Part shown: piece by piece, positions 15,099-23,800 of the stretch | Layout: every line of letters starts with the position of its first letter | Numbering within the stretch: the stretch's first letter is position 1 | Source: UMGS1387 sp045541355 | Lineage (GTDB): Bacteria; Bacillota; Clostridia; Oscillospirales; CAG-382 | Assembly (NCBI GenBank): GCA_045541355.1 | Contig: JAZQIW010000087.1 | Coordinates: 1-45,514 of the forward strand | Length of the DNA stretch: 45,514 bases | Reading direction: 5' to 3' | Notes under the pieces: generated by a model | Seen by the model: only the letters and a program-made list of their open reading frames with translations | Database searches by the model: none | Told to the model about the DNA's origin: nothing | Program-made: the position numbers and the translations under genes

Positions 15099-15494
15099 AT
15101 GGCACCTACTAAAAAGACAGTATCTAAAAAGCGCAGAGAACGCAAGAATATTGAAAAGGGTTGTGCACACATCCGCTCTTCTTTCAATAACACAATCGTT
15201 ACACTTACAGACCTGAACGGTAATGCTCTCAGCTGGGCATCCGCAGGCGAAATGGGCTTCAAGGGCTCCAGAAAGTCTACTCCCTACGCAGCTCAGACAG
15301 CAGCAGAAACTGCAGCAAAGCTCGCTATGGAACACGGTCTTAAGACAGTTGAAGTATACATCAAGGGCCCCGGTCAGGGACGTGAATCTGCAATCAGAGC
15401 ACTCCAGACAGCAGGTCTTGAAATTGTATCCATCAAGGACGTAACACCCATTCCTCACAATGGCTGCCGTCCCCCCAAGCGCAGACGCGTTTAA
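15099..15494 (+). CDS. rpsK: 30S ribosomal protein S11 (uS11)
   Basis: Platform protein near the mRNA exit. 131 residues. Marks: HIRSSFNNTIVTLTDLNGNA, SAGEMGFKGSRKSTPYAAQ, and the end DVTPIPHNGCRPPKRRRV. AAAGGAG 10-11 nt before the ATG. The 69-nt gap to rpsD contains a GGGAC/GTCCC pair across a long loop. Confidence 0.98.
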   Translation: MAPTKKTVSKKRRERKNIEKGCAHIRSSFNNTIVTLTDLNGNALSWASAGEMGFKGSRKSTPYAAQTAAETAAKLAMEHGLKTVEVYIKGPGQGRESAIRALQTAGLEIVSIKDVTPIPHNGCRPPKRRRV

Positions 15495-15563
15495 TTAACT
15501 CTGAAGGGACACAAAACAACAAAGGTTAAAAAGTCCCGAAAATGATTTAAGGAGGAAAAAACA

Positions 15564-16190
15564 ATGGCAAAATATACAGGCCCCGCTTGCAGACAGTGCC
15601 GCAGAGAAGGCGTAAAGCTGTTTGGCAAGGGTGAACGTTGCTATACTGAAAAGTGCGCACTTTCCAGACGTACAGGTGTTCCCGGTCAGCACGGCGCAGC
15701 TCGTAAGAAGGTCGGCGAATACGGTAAGCAGCTTCGTGAAAAGCAGAAGGCAAAGAGATACTACGGTATCCCCGAAAAGCAGTTCAGAACATACTTCGAA
15801 AAGGCTGATGCTAAGGAAGGTATGACAGGTGAAAACCTCCTCTGCCTCATCGAACGCAGATTCGACAACGTAGTGTTCAGAATGGGTATGGGTGAAAGCC
15901 GCAGAGATGCAAGACAGCTTGTTGTTCACGGACACTTTGAAGTAAACGGCAAGAAGGCAAATATCCCTTCAATGATTCTCAAGGCAGGCGACGTAATCAC
16001 TGTTAAGGAAACAAGCAGAAAGTCTGAAAAGATTAAGGCACTTGTTGAAAACATGGAAAACAGAACAAGCCCTGCATGGCTTGAAGTTGATAAGGCAAAC
16101 GTTGTAGCTAAGATTGTTGCTCTCCCCAAGAGAGAAGACATCGACTTCCCCTTCGAAGAACAGCTCATCGTCGAACTTTACTCCAAGTAA
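15564..16190 (+). CDS. rpsD: 30S ribosomal protein S4, zinc form (uS4)
   Basis: Starts 30S assembly on 16S rRNA and guards the mRNA entry; in E. coli it represses the alpha operon, and in Bacillus its own gene. 208 residues. The N-terminal CRQC ... C ... C set (residues 9-31) marks the zinc-binding form; S4 RNA-binding domain at about residues 97-160 (IERRFDNVVFRMGM, SRRDARQLVVHGHFEVNG). C-terminal REDIDFPFEEQLIVELYSK is standard. AAGGAGG ribosome binding site 9 nt upstream. Confidence 0.98.
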   Translation: MAKYTGPACRQCRREGVKLFGKGERCYTEKCALSRRTGVPGQHGAARKKVGEYGKQLREKQKAKRYYGIPEKQFRTYFEKADAKEGMTGENLLCLIERRFDNVVFRMGMGESRRDARQLVVHGHFEVNGKKANIPSMILKAGDVITVKETSRKSEKIKALVENMENRTSPAWLEVDKANVVAKIVALPKREDIDFPFEEQLIVELYSK

Positions 16191-16241
16191 TAAAGCAATT
16201 CATTATTGGATGCGGAATCATAGACAAGGGAGGTTTTAGCA

Positions 16242-17195
16242 ATGATCGAAATAGAAAGACCGAATATAACAACAGTCGAACTGAAATCCGATGGCTCTTA
16301 CGGAAAGTTTGTAATTGAGCCTCTGGAAAGAGGATATGGCACAACACTCGGTAATTCACTTCGCAGAGTCCTGCTCAGCTCTCTTCCGGGAGTGGCTGCG
16401 ACCAGCGTGAAAATTGACGGTGTGCTGCACGAAATCTCCATAGTACCCGGTGTAAAAGAAGATGTACCGGAAATCATACTCAACATCAAGGCAATCACTG
16501 CAAAGCTTCACACTGATGCTCCCAAGACAGTAATCTTAGAAGCAACAGAGGAAGGCGAAATTACAGCAGGTGACATCAAGTGCGATGCTGACATCGAAAT
16601 CCTTAACAAGGAACAGCACATCGCATACCTTGAGGACGGCGGAGTTCTCAGAATGGAAATCACATTTGAGCATGGCAGAGGATACGTATCCGGCGAAAAG
16701 AACAAGCTGGCTATGCAGAATCCCCCCATCGGCCTTATCTGTGTTGACTCAATCTATACACCCGTTTACAACGTAAACTACAAGGTTGAAAACACAAGAG
16801 TCGGAAATGTGACAGACTTTGACAAACTCACACTTGAAGTATTGACCGACGGAACAATCTCAGCCAAGGAGGCTATATCCTTAGCTGCCAAGATTCTCAA
16901 TGAGCACCTCAGTCTGTTTATAGACTTATCAGATGACGCCAAGAAGGCGGAAATCATGGTTGACCGTCAGGAAACCATCAAAGAAAAAGTGTTAGAGATG
17001 ACTATTGAGGAGCTTGACATGTCTGTACGTTCTTTCAACTGTTTGAAGCGTGCAGGCATTGATACGGTCGAAGACCTTGTGAACAAGACTGAAGAAGATA
17101 TGATTAAGGTCAGAAATCTCGGTAAGAAGTCTCTGGAGGAAGTTATCCAGAAGCTTCACTCACTCGGTTTGTCCCTTAAGAAGGACGAAGACTGA
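16242..17195 (+). CDS. rpoA: DNA-directed RNA polymerase subunit alpha
   Basis: Forms the dimer on which RNA polymerase assembles; its C-terminal domain binds upstream promoter DNA and activators. 317 residues. N-terminal domain: FVIEPLERGYGTTLGNSLRR and the LSSLPGVAATSVKIDGV stretch. C-terminal domain (about 245-317): LDMSVRSFNCLKRAGIDTVE and RNLGKKSLEEVIQKL with its helix-hairpin-helix. GGGAGG ribosome binding site. Placed between rpsD and rplQ as in nearly all Firmicutes. Confidence 0.98.
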   Translation: MIEIERPNITTVELKSDGSYGKFVIEPLERGYGTTLGNSLRRVLLSSLPGVAATSVKIDGVLHEISIVPGVKEDVPEIILNIKAITAKLHTDAPKTVILEATEEGEITAGDIKCDADIEILNKEQHIAYLEDGGVLRMEITFEHGRGYVSGEKNKLAMQNPPIGLICVDSIYTPVYNVNYKVENTRVGNVTDFDKLTLEVLTDGTISAKEAISLAAKILNEHLSLFIDLSDDAKKAEIMVDRQETIKEKVLEMTIEELDMSVRSFNCLKRAGIDTVEDLVNKTEEDMIKVRNLGKKSLEEVIQKLHSLGLSLKKDED

Positions 17196-17258
17196 TAGAA
17201 CATTCCACATCAGTTTGGTTGAAAGACACCATTATACTCTAAAAGGAGGAAATGAATA

Positions 17259-17603
17259 ATGCCCGGAACAAGAAAACTCGGACGTACAACAGACATAAGA
17301 ATGTCTATGCTCAGAGGCCTTGTTACTTATCTGCTTGAAAACGGCAGACTTGAAACAACAGTTTACAGAGCTAAGGAAGTTCGTGCACTTGCAGATAAAA
17401 TGATTACACTCGGCAAGAAGAACACTCTTGCATCTAAGAGACAGGCTCTTGCATTCATCACTAAGGAAGAAGTTGTAGTTAAGCTCTTTAACGAAATCGC
17501 TCCTTCCTACGCTGACAGAAACGGTGGTTACACCAGAGTCCTCAAGATTGGACCCAGACGCGGCGACGGTGCTGAAATGGCTATCATCGAGCTCGTTAAG
17601 TAA
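17259..17603 (+). CDS. rplQ: 50S ribosomal protein L17 (bL17)
   Basis: Tunnel-exit protein of the 50S subunit; last gene of the superoperon. 114 residues. N-terminus (M)PGTRKLGRTTDIRMSMLRG; the stretch VYRAKEVRALADKMITLGKK and the end GGYTRVLKIGPRRGDGAEMA are typical. AAAGGAGG lies 9-10 nt before the ATG. A strong terminator begins 20 nt after the stop, so the usual downstream ecfA1-ecfA2-ecfT-truA-rplM-rpsI group is not joined here. Confidence 0.98.
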   Translation: MPGTRKLGRTTDIRMSMLRGLVTYLLENGRLETTVYRAKEVRALADKMITLGKKNTLASKRQALAFITKEEVVVKLFNEIAPSYADRNGGYTRVLKIGPRRGDGAEMAIIELVK

Positions 17604-17622
17604 TTATTAACAGAAACTATAT

Positions 17623-17656
17623 CGCCGCAGGCTTTTGTCTGCGGCGGGTTTCTTTT
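17623..17656 (+). terminator. Terminator of the ribosomal superoperon
   Basis: CGCCGCAG (17623-17630) pairs with CTGCGGCG (17639-17646) around GCTTTTGT, followed by GGTTTCTTTT. Strong GC stem with a T-rich tail 20 nt after rplQ. Confidence 0.88.
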
Positions 17657-17722
17657 GCAAAACAATCCGAGAGACAAAATCATATACTTTTTTGAATTTG
17701 TGTAAATTAAAACACCGCCTCA

Positions 17723-17750
17723 TTGACAAAATAAAACAGTAATATATAAT
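17723..17750 (+). promoter_or_regulatory. Consensus sigma-A promoter before the membrane-protein gene
   Basis: TTGACA (17723-17728), 16 nt, TATAAT (17745-17750). Both boxes are perfect. Start would be near 17757, about 37 nt before the next gene, with AGAGGA as ribosome binding site. Confidence 0.8.
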
Positions 17751-17793
17751 AATATATGTTAAAACAAATAAAGACTTACGGAAGAGGAAAATA

Positions 17794-18669
17794 ATGATTA
17801 AGGCTAATAATAAGAAAATAAAACTGCTGCTTGCAATCACCGTAATTGCTGCACTTGCTTTGGGTGTGTTCAGGGCATATCTGCTTTTAAACTTCGTAGA
17901 GCCCGATACAGGCTTCTATATCAAAGGCACAGGCATGGGTACGCTGTTCGGCATCCTGTTTGCTCTCATAATTGCACTTGTACTCTGTGCAGGCTTTAGC
18001 GTCAGAAGGATAAAAGCTCCAGAGCTTCTTGATTCGGGAAGTACGGCGGTTGTTTTTTCGTCGGCACTCTGTGCTTTTTTGTATATTTCAGTTTTTATTT
18101 ACAGCTTTTATGTCATAGCTACGGGACTTGGCGATACGGCGGGTATTGAGGGTATCAGCTTCCTTGCAAGACTCGTTCATGCTGCCCCCGGGGTTACGGG
18201 AAACGGTCTGCTTTTGTGCATTGAAGCACTGTTGTGCTTGCCTTGCGCCGTAAATCACCTTTCCATATGCTCGAAAGAGGTGCGCGAAAAGAATACGGCA
18301 AACGGACTTTTGTCCATGGCTCCCGCACTTTTCTTTGCTGTCAGAATAATAGAGGTGTTTATGAACACCAAAAACCAGATTAATGTTTCTCAGCGTTCAA
18401 TCGAGCTTGTTATGCTGTGCTCCATGATGCTGTTTTTCCTGTTTGAGGCAGGCTTTTCGGTGAATACGGCAGAAGGACCGTATAATAAAACCGTGTCAAA
18501 GTATTTTGCCGCAGGTCTTGCAACAATCGCCCTTCCCTGCATTGTTGTTCTTCCCTATCTTGCGGTTTCGGCATTCTGGCTGTTTGAAGCAAACTTTATA
18601 GCAATGGATGTCCTTGAGTGCTGCATGGTTCTTTTTGCGGCATCAAGACTTCTCACACTTCACGATTGA
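17794..18669 (+). CDS. Multi-pass membrane protein of unknown function
   Basis: 291 residues; I do not recognise the family. About eight hydrophobic segments are seen (near residues 10-32, 48-70, 83-110, 127-155, 174-190, 205-225, 240-262, 264-287), joined by short loops. A basic cytoplasmic-type N-terminus (MIKANNKKIK) precedes the first segment; there is no cleavable signal peptide and no clear motif for transport, catalysis or nucleotide binding. It has its own perfect promoter and is followed by htpG after 34 nt without a terminator, so the two may be cotranscribed. Whether it is tied to stress or envelope state is inference from htpG alone. Confidence 0.85.
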   Translation: MIKANNKKIKLLLAITVIAALALGVFRAYLLLNFVEPDTGFYIKGTGMGTLFGILFALIIALVLCAGFSVRRIKAPELLDSGSTAVVFSSALCAFLYISVFIYSFYVIATGLGDTAGIEGISFLARLVHAAPGVTGNGLLLCIEALLCLPCAVNHLSICSKEVREKNTANGLLSMAPALFFAVRIIEVFMNTKNQINVSQRSIELVMLCSMMLFFLFEAGFSVNTAEGPYNKTVSKYFAAGLATIALPCIVVLPYLAVSAFWLFEANFIAMDVLECCMVLFAASRLLTLHD

Positions 18670-18703
18670 TTTTTCCGTTTTCCGAAAGGAGCAAAAGTAA
18701 ACA

Positions 18704-20584
18704 ATGAGCGATAACATAAAGAGAGGCGGTATTTCCGTCGAAACACAAAACATTTTTCCCGTAATAAAAAAATGGCTCTATTCCGATAAGGACATTTTTG
18801 TAAGAGAGCTTGTTTCAAATGCCTGCGATGCAGTTACAAAGCACAAGAGACTCGTTTCTCTCGGCGAAACCGCGGCATACGAAAAGCCTTACAGAGTTGA
18901 CGTTGTGCTGGACACAGAGCTTTCTACCCTTACCTTTAAGGATAACGGAATAGGCATGAATGAAGATGAGGTAGACAGATATATAAACCAGATTGCTCTT
19001 TCGGGTGCCCTTGATTTTATAGAAAAGTACGAGTCAAAAACAAGTGATGCGGCAAACGGCATCATAGGTCACTTCGGTCTCGGCTTTTACTCGGCTTTTA
19101 TGATTGCAGATACCGTTGAGATATTCTCAAAATCCTGCATGGGCGGAAAGGCTGTTCATTGGAAGGGTGCCGAGGACGGCAGCTTTGAAATGCAGGAATG
19201 CGATAAGGATGAAGCAGGCACCGAAATAGTTCTCCATATAAATGACGAAGAAAAGAGCTATGCGACAGAGGCAAAAATCAGAGAAATTCTTGATAAGTTC
19301 TGCTCCTTCATGCCTGTTGAAATATATTTCAGCACACTTCCCGAAACACAAAAGGAAGGCGGCGAAAACGAGCCGTCTGAGGAAAAGCCCGTCAACGATA
19401 CACTTCCTCTCTGGCTAAAGAAACCCTCTGAGTGTACCGAGGAAGAATATAAGGCTTTCTACTTTAAGGTGTTCGGTGATTATAAGGAGCCGCTTTTCTG
19501 GATTCACATCAGTGCAGACTATCCCCTCAACTTCAAGGGAATACTCTATTTCCCGAAGATTGATAATGAGTTTGGCAGCATTGAAGGTCAGGTAAAGCTC
19601 TACTATAATCAGGTTTTTGTGGCAGATAATATCAAGGAGGTTATTCCCGAATATATGTTTCTGCTCAAAGGCGTGCTCGATTGCCCCGAGCTTCCGCTTA
19701 ATGTTTCGAGAAGCTACCTTCAGACAAACGGCTATGTTTCCAAAATCAGCGCACATATCGTCAAGAAGGTCAGCGACAAAATCAATTCCCTTTTCAATAC
19801 CGACAGGGAAAAGTACGAGGGCTTCTGGCAGGATATAAAACCCTTTGCGGAATATGCCTGCATAAGAGATGAGAAGTTTTTCGGAAAAGTAAAGGATGCA
19901 ATGCTCTTTAAGACGGTAGACTCAAAATATATGACGCTGAAGGAATATGTTGAGGCTGAAAATTCGTCAAAAACCGTTTATTATACCGACGACAGACAGA
20001 GACAGTCAAAGTATGTCGGAATGTTCTCCCGACAGAATGTGCCGGTTTGCGAATTTGATAAGATGATAGATGTGCAGTTTATTTCTTATGCCGAGCATAT
20101 GTACGCAAAGGATGATGAATCGCTTGCGGATTTGAAATTTGTAAGAGTTGATTCGGGTGTTGCGGATATTTTGAGGGATGAAAACGCAAAGAGCGACGAG
20201 GAAAAGGATAAAAAGCTCTCGCAATTCTTCTCGGAGACTCTTGAAATGGGCGATGAGCTTAAAATAACCTGCGATGCGCTTAGGGATGATACAGTACCTG
20301 CAATCTTAAACCTCTCCGAGCAGACAAGACGCCTTTCGGATATGATGAAGCTCTACGGCGGCGGTGCTGCAATGGGCATGGGAAATGAACAAACACTTGT
20401 GCTGAATACGTCAAATGCCCTGATACAGAAAATATCGGGTATGATTGATGAAAAGAAAGAGCTTGGCGAACAGCTTGCAAAGCTTGTCTATAAGCTGGCT
20501 CTTGTTGCACAGAGACCGCTTGAGGCGGATGAGCTTGAGGAATTTATCTCAGGCACGTCGCGTATTCTTTCGGATAATATATAA
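18704..20584 (+). CDS. htpG: Chaperone HtpG (bacterial Hsp90)
   Basis: ATP-dependent dimeric chaperone in the cytoplasm. 626 residues, full length. N-terminal GHKL ATPase domain: RELVSNACDAVTKHKRL with the conserved Glu and Asn, DNGIGMNEDEV, and the lid region GHFGLGFYSAFM. Middle domain about residues 240-490 with the catalytic-loop Arg in LPLNVSRSYLQ. C-terminal dimerisation domain follows, with GGGAAMGMGNEQTLVLNTSN. An acidic insertion (EGGENEPSEEKP, about residues 220-232) links N and middle domains. AAAGGAG 11-12 nt before the ATG. No HrcA/CIRCE palindrome was seen upstream, so control by heat-shock repressor is not supported here. Confidence 0.97.
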   Translation: MSDNIKRGGISVETQNIFPVIKKWLYSDKDIFVRELVSNACDAVTKHKRLVSLGETAAYEKPYRVDVVLDTELSTLTFKDNGIGMNEDEVDRYINQIALSGALDFIEKYESKTSDAANGIIGHFGLGFYSAFMIADTVEIFSKSCMGGKAVHWKGAEDGSFEMQECDKDEAGTEIVLHINDEEKSYATEAKIREILDKFCSFMPVEIYFSTLPETQKEGGENEPSEEKPVNDTLPLWLKKPSECTEEEYKAFYFKVFGDYKEPLFWIHISADYPLNFKGILYFPKIDNEFGSIEGQVKLYYNQVFVADNIKEVIPEYMFLLKGVLDCPELPLNVSRSYLQTNGYVSKISAHIVKKVSDKINSLFNTDREKYEGFWQDIKPFAEYACIRDEKFFGKVKDAMLFKTVDSKYMTLKEYVEAENSSKTVYYTDDRQRQSKYVGMFSRQNVPVCEFDKMIDVQFISYAEHMYAKDDESLADLKFVRVDSGVADILRDENAKSDEEKDKKLSQFFSETLEMGDELKITCDALRDDTVPAILNLSEQTRRLSDMMKLYGGGAAMGMGNEQTLVLNTSNALIQKISGMIDEKKELGEQLAKLVYKLALVAQRPLEADELEEFISGTSRILSDNI

Positions 20585-20592
20585 GATATACG

Positions 20593-20622
20593 GCTTCGCC
20601 TTACGGGCGAAGCTTGCTTTTT
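20593..20622 (+). terminator. Terminator after htpG
   Basis: GCTTCGCC (20593-20600) pairs with GGCGAAGC (20606-20613) around TTACG; TTGCTTTTT follows. It starts nine bases after the htpG stop. Confidence 0.85.
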
Positions 20623-20783
20623 GTATAAAAGTAAACAATTTTCGACAAGTAGGTGAAAAAGCTTTTATCAGGCGGGTTAAAATCTACATATTGTATCAAA
20701 AAAACAAAAAGCACAATATATTTTGTGAATTGATAAGAAATCTGCGTATATTGACAAATGCACGAAATTTTTGCGTAATTGTA

Positions 20784-20812
20784 TTGACAATTGCCCCGGC
20801 AGGGTATATAAT
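20784..20812 (+). promoter_or_regulatory. Perfect sigma-A promoter of the giant surface-protein gene
   Basis: TTGACA (20784-20789), 17 nt, TATAAT (20807-20812): full consensus at the ideal spacing, giving a leader of about 75 nt. Another TTGACA lies at 20751-20756 with only a poor -10 (CGTAAT) at 17 nt. The rest of the 272-nt gap after the htpG terminator is AT-rich with no gene seen. Confidence 0.88.
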
Positions 20813-20894
20813 ATAAACGTAATTCCATACGTATAGCTATGCCCATTTTTAGGAGTAGCATTGCGAAATCTATTAACAAAGGAGTGCAAACCCC

Positions 20895-23800
20895 ATGAAA
20901 AAAGCCTTAAGCATAATTTTGTGCTTATCGTTACTCATGTCGCTTGTTCCGACGTCTGTATTTGCAGCGCCTACAATGACAGCGACAGGCAGTGAGACTG
21001 CAGACGAGTCCTTCTCTGCCGAAACGACTGACAAGTCAGCGACAAGCGATGACAAGCTTGCTGCCGACGGTTCTGTTATGCCCGTTGACGTATATCCGTC
21101 AGACGGTGACATAGTAGACAGAAGATACCCCGTGGTTTATTACACATTCGCAAGTGATGTTGTAATTGACCCTGCAAACGTTACCGTTGAAAAAATCAAC
21201 AACGCAAACGTAGGCGGTGTATACTTCGACCAAGAAGAAAATTCCATCTGGGTTTTCCCTGCAAATCCCCAGCAGACTGTATTCAACAGCAATAAGGTTG
21301 CATACACTGCATGGACTTCCAACATTGCAGCGGAAGACGGATCACTCCTTTATTTCCCCGGTGTGTCCTTTACCCTTACAACAGAAATGCCTTCGGACGG
21401 TGAAAACCTTGTTCCCTTCGGTAACATGGAATACGGCTGGTCTCCTTTCAGCCTTAGCGGTAATGCAGATGCATTCTCGTTGGTTGAGGATCCCAAGAAT
21501 CCCGCAAACCATGTTACTCTGCGTTCATGGCCTCTCGGTACCTCCAAGTGGCCTCACTCTCAGGTAGACGTGGCATGGAAGCCCGGAACTACATATAAGG
21601 TTTCCGGTAGGGTAATGGTTAAGAACTTTGTTGACGATGCCGGAAATGCACTGGCAAGCGGCGGTCCAATTACAATCACACCTGACCTTGTTTATACCGT
21701 TCCCTCCTTCGACTGTAAGGGTACAACGGGACAGGGTATTCATGACGGTCAGACCGGTACAACTTGTACCGTGTGCTCAAGCCCCGTTGACAGAGAACAT
21801 TCCACATCCTTCAGTGACCATACAGTTGAAGCGGAAGCTCCCAAGGTTTCCGTAACCGGCGGCGTGTCCAATGGCTGGCAGTCCTTTAGCTTTGAAAGAA
21901 CTATCAGAAATAACATTGATATTACAAAGAGCCGTAAGTTCTCTATTTACTCAAATCCCTATTCAAATAATGCAACTGAATTCTATATTGACGATGTGGC
22001 TATTTACGAAAAGGTAGCTACAAGCTTTGGCGCGGGCAGAAATTCTGTTCTCAAGGCAGGCGTCACAGCTCCCGAAGCGATTTACGGCTATAACGGCGAT
22101 TCAATCGGACTCCCTGATGCTTCCGCTTACTTTGACAGCACAAAGGCAGGCTATATCGTAGACGGTTGGACAGACGGTACAGATGTTTATACCGAAGGTT
22201 TTGCTTCAGTTAAGGGACAGAGAACTCTTACTCCTAACGTAGTTCCCGCGGGCGAAGCATATACAGTTAACTTTGCAATAGACGATGATTTTGCTGACTG
22301 CTATGAAGGTCCTGCAAAGGCAGTTATTGCAGTAGGCGAAACACTCGACCTTACATCATCCGAGTTTGCACTCGGCTCGGTTGTCGGTTTCATGGCTGAA
22401 GGCTGGAGAAATACAGCCACAGGTGAAATGGTTACAAGCGTCTCAGGTACAGTTGACGAAATAATCAATCTCGAAGCTGTTTATACAGTAAAGTCTGCGA
22501 TTGTATTTGACAGCGAAGCAAAGCTCGGCGAGGTTACAATCGGTAATGCTACGGCTGTTTATGATGATTCCATCAAGGCGATAACCGTAACTCCTTCTTC
22601 AAGAAGAGATCCTATGGTTACATTTGACGGTCTCTCCCTCAGCACAAACGATTACTCCTATGTTGATGTTACATACATAAACAATGATACTCTCGAAAGC
22701 AAGTCTGCAGGTGAAGTATACTTTGTTGTAACAGGCATCACAAAGCCCACAGGCGGCTACAACGCAAAGGCGTTCCTCTTGAGTCAGGACGGCGATGTTG
22801 TTACATACAGATATGAGCTTTCTGCAAACACAAGATGGCAGGGTGTTTGTTCTTCAATCAGAATCGACCCCTACGATGATTCTCCCGCGTTCTCGGTTAA
22901 GTCCATTGCGTTTGTAAAGGACGAGGCTGTTGATACTGTTGAAATCACAGGTCTTGAAGCTCCTGAGCTCAGTAAGACACCCGATACAGAGGCAGACCGT
23001 CCTCTTGACGCTCCTTATTCTGTTGAATCGGTAGTCTGGTCACCCGAGTGCGAATATTTCGCAGGTGCCACAGAGTACACCGTAACAATTACTGCAAAGA
23101 TTACTCAGAGCGGATATATGTTTGACGAAACAACAACTGCTACCGTAGGCGGTGTTCCTGCAGAGGTTTCGGTTAATCCCTCCAACAGCAATATTGCAAC
23201 AATTACATATACCTATGATGCAACAGAGGCAGCAAAGCCTGTTGTTGTAACAATGACAAACGCTCCCGTTATCACAACAAACAACGGCACACTCGCACTT
23301 TATGCGACGGTTGAGCCCGCAAACGCAGGTGATGTTATTGTACCCGACACAGTTAAGTGGTCCATCACAGGCGGCGACGAAGGTATTGCAGAGCTTAATG
23401 GCAATGTGCTTACAGCAATTTGGGACGGTAGTGTTGTTGTAACAGCTACACCCGACTATGATGCTGAACAGGCAGCATCCTTCGAAATCACAATTTCCGG
23501 TCAGATAGGTTATGACGTGACATATGATAGCTGCACAGGTGCAACTGTTAACAATATGCCCGCAAACGACAGAGCAAAGAAGAACTTCACTGTTTCAAGT
23601 GTTGTTCCTACCCGCCGCGGTTATACCTTTGAAGGCTGGACACTTGTTCCCGGCGCAGATGAAACATTCAAGAACATTGAGGTTGACAGCGACATTACCC
23701 TTTACGCTAAGTGGGGTAAGGGCGGCTACATAGCTGACTTCAACAAGGCAGGCGACAGGCTTGAGGCAAACGGCGTGGTTGTTTCACTTGCTGACGGCAA

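Noticed and set aside
18670..18703. CIRCE operator before htpG
   Set aside because: The short gap lacks the TTAGCACTC-N9-GAGTGCTAA palindrome.
20445..20816. 123-codon plus-strand frame after htpG
   Set aside because: It overlaps the htpG 3' end in another frame, crosses the terminator and the AT-rich promoter region, and has no family marks.
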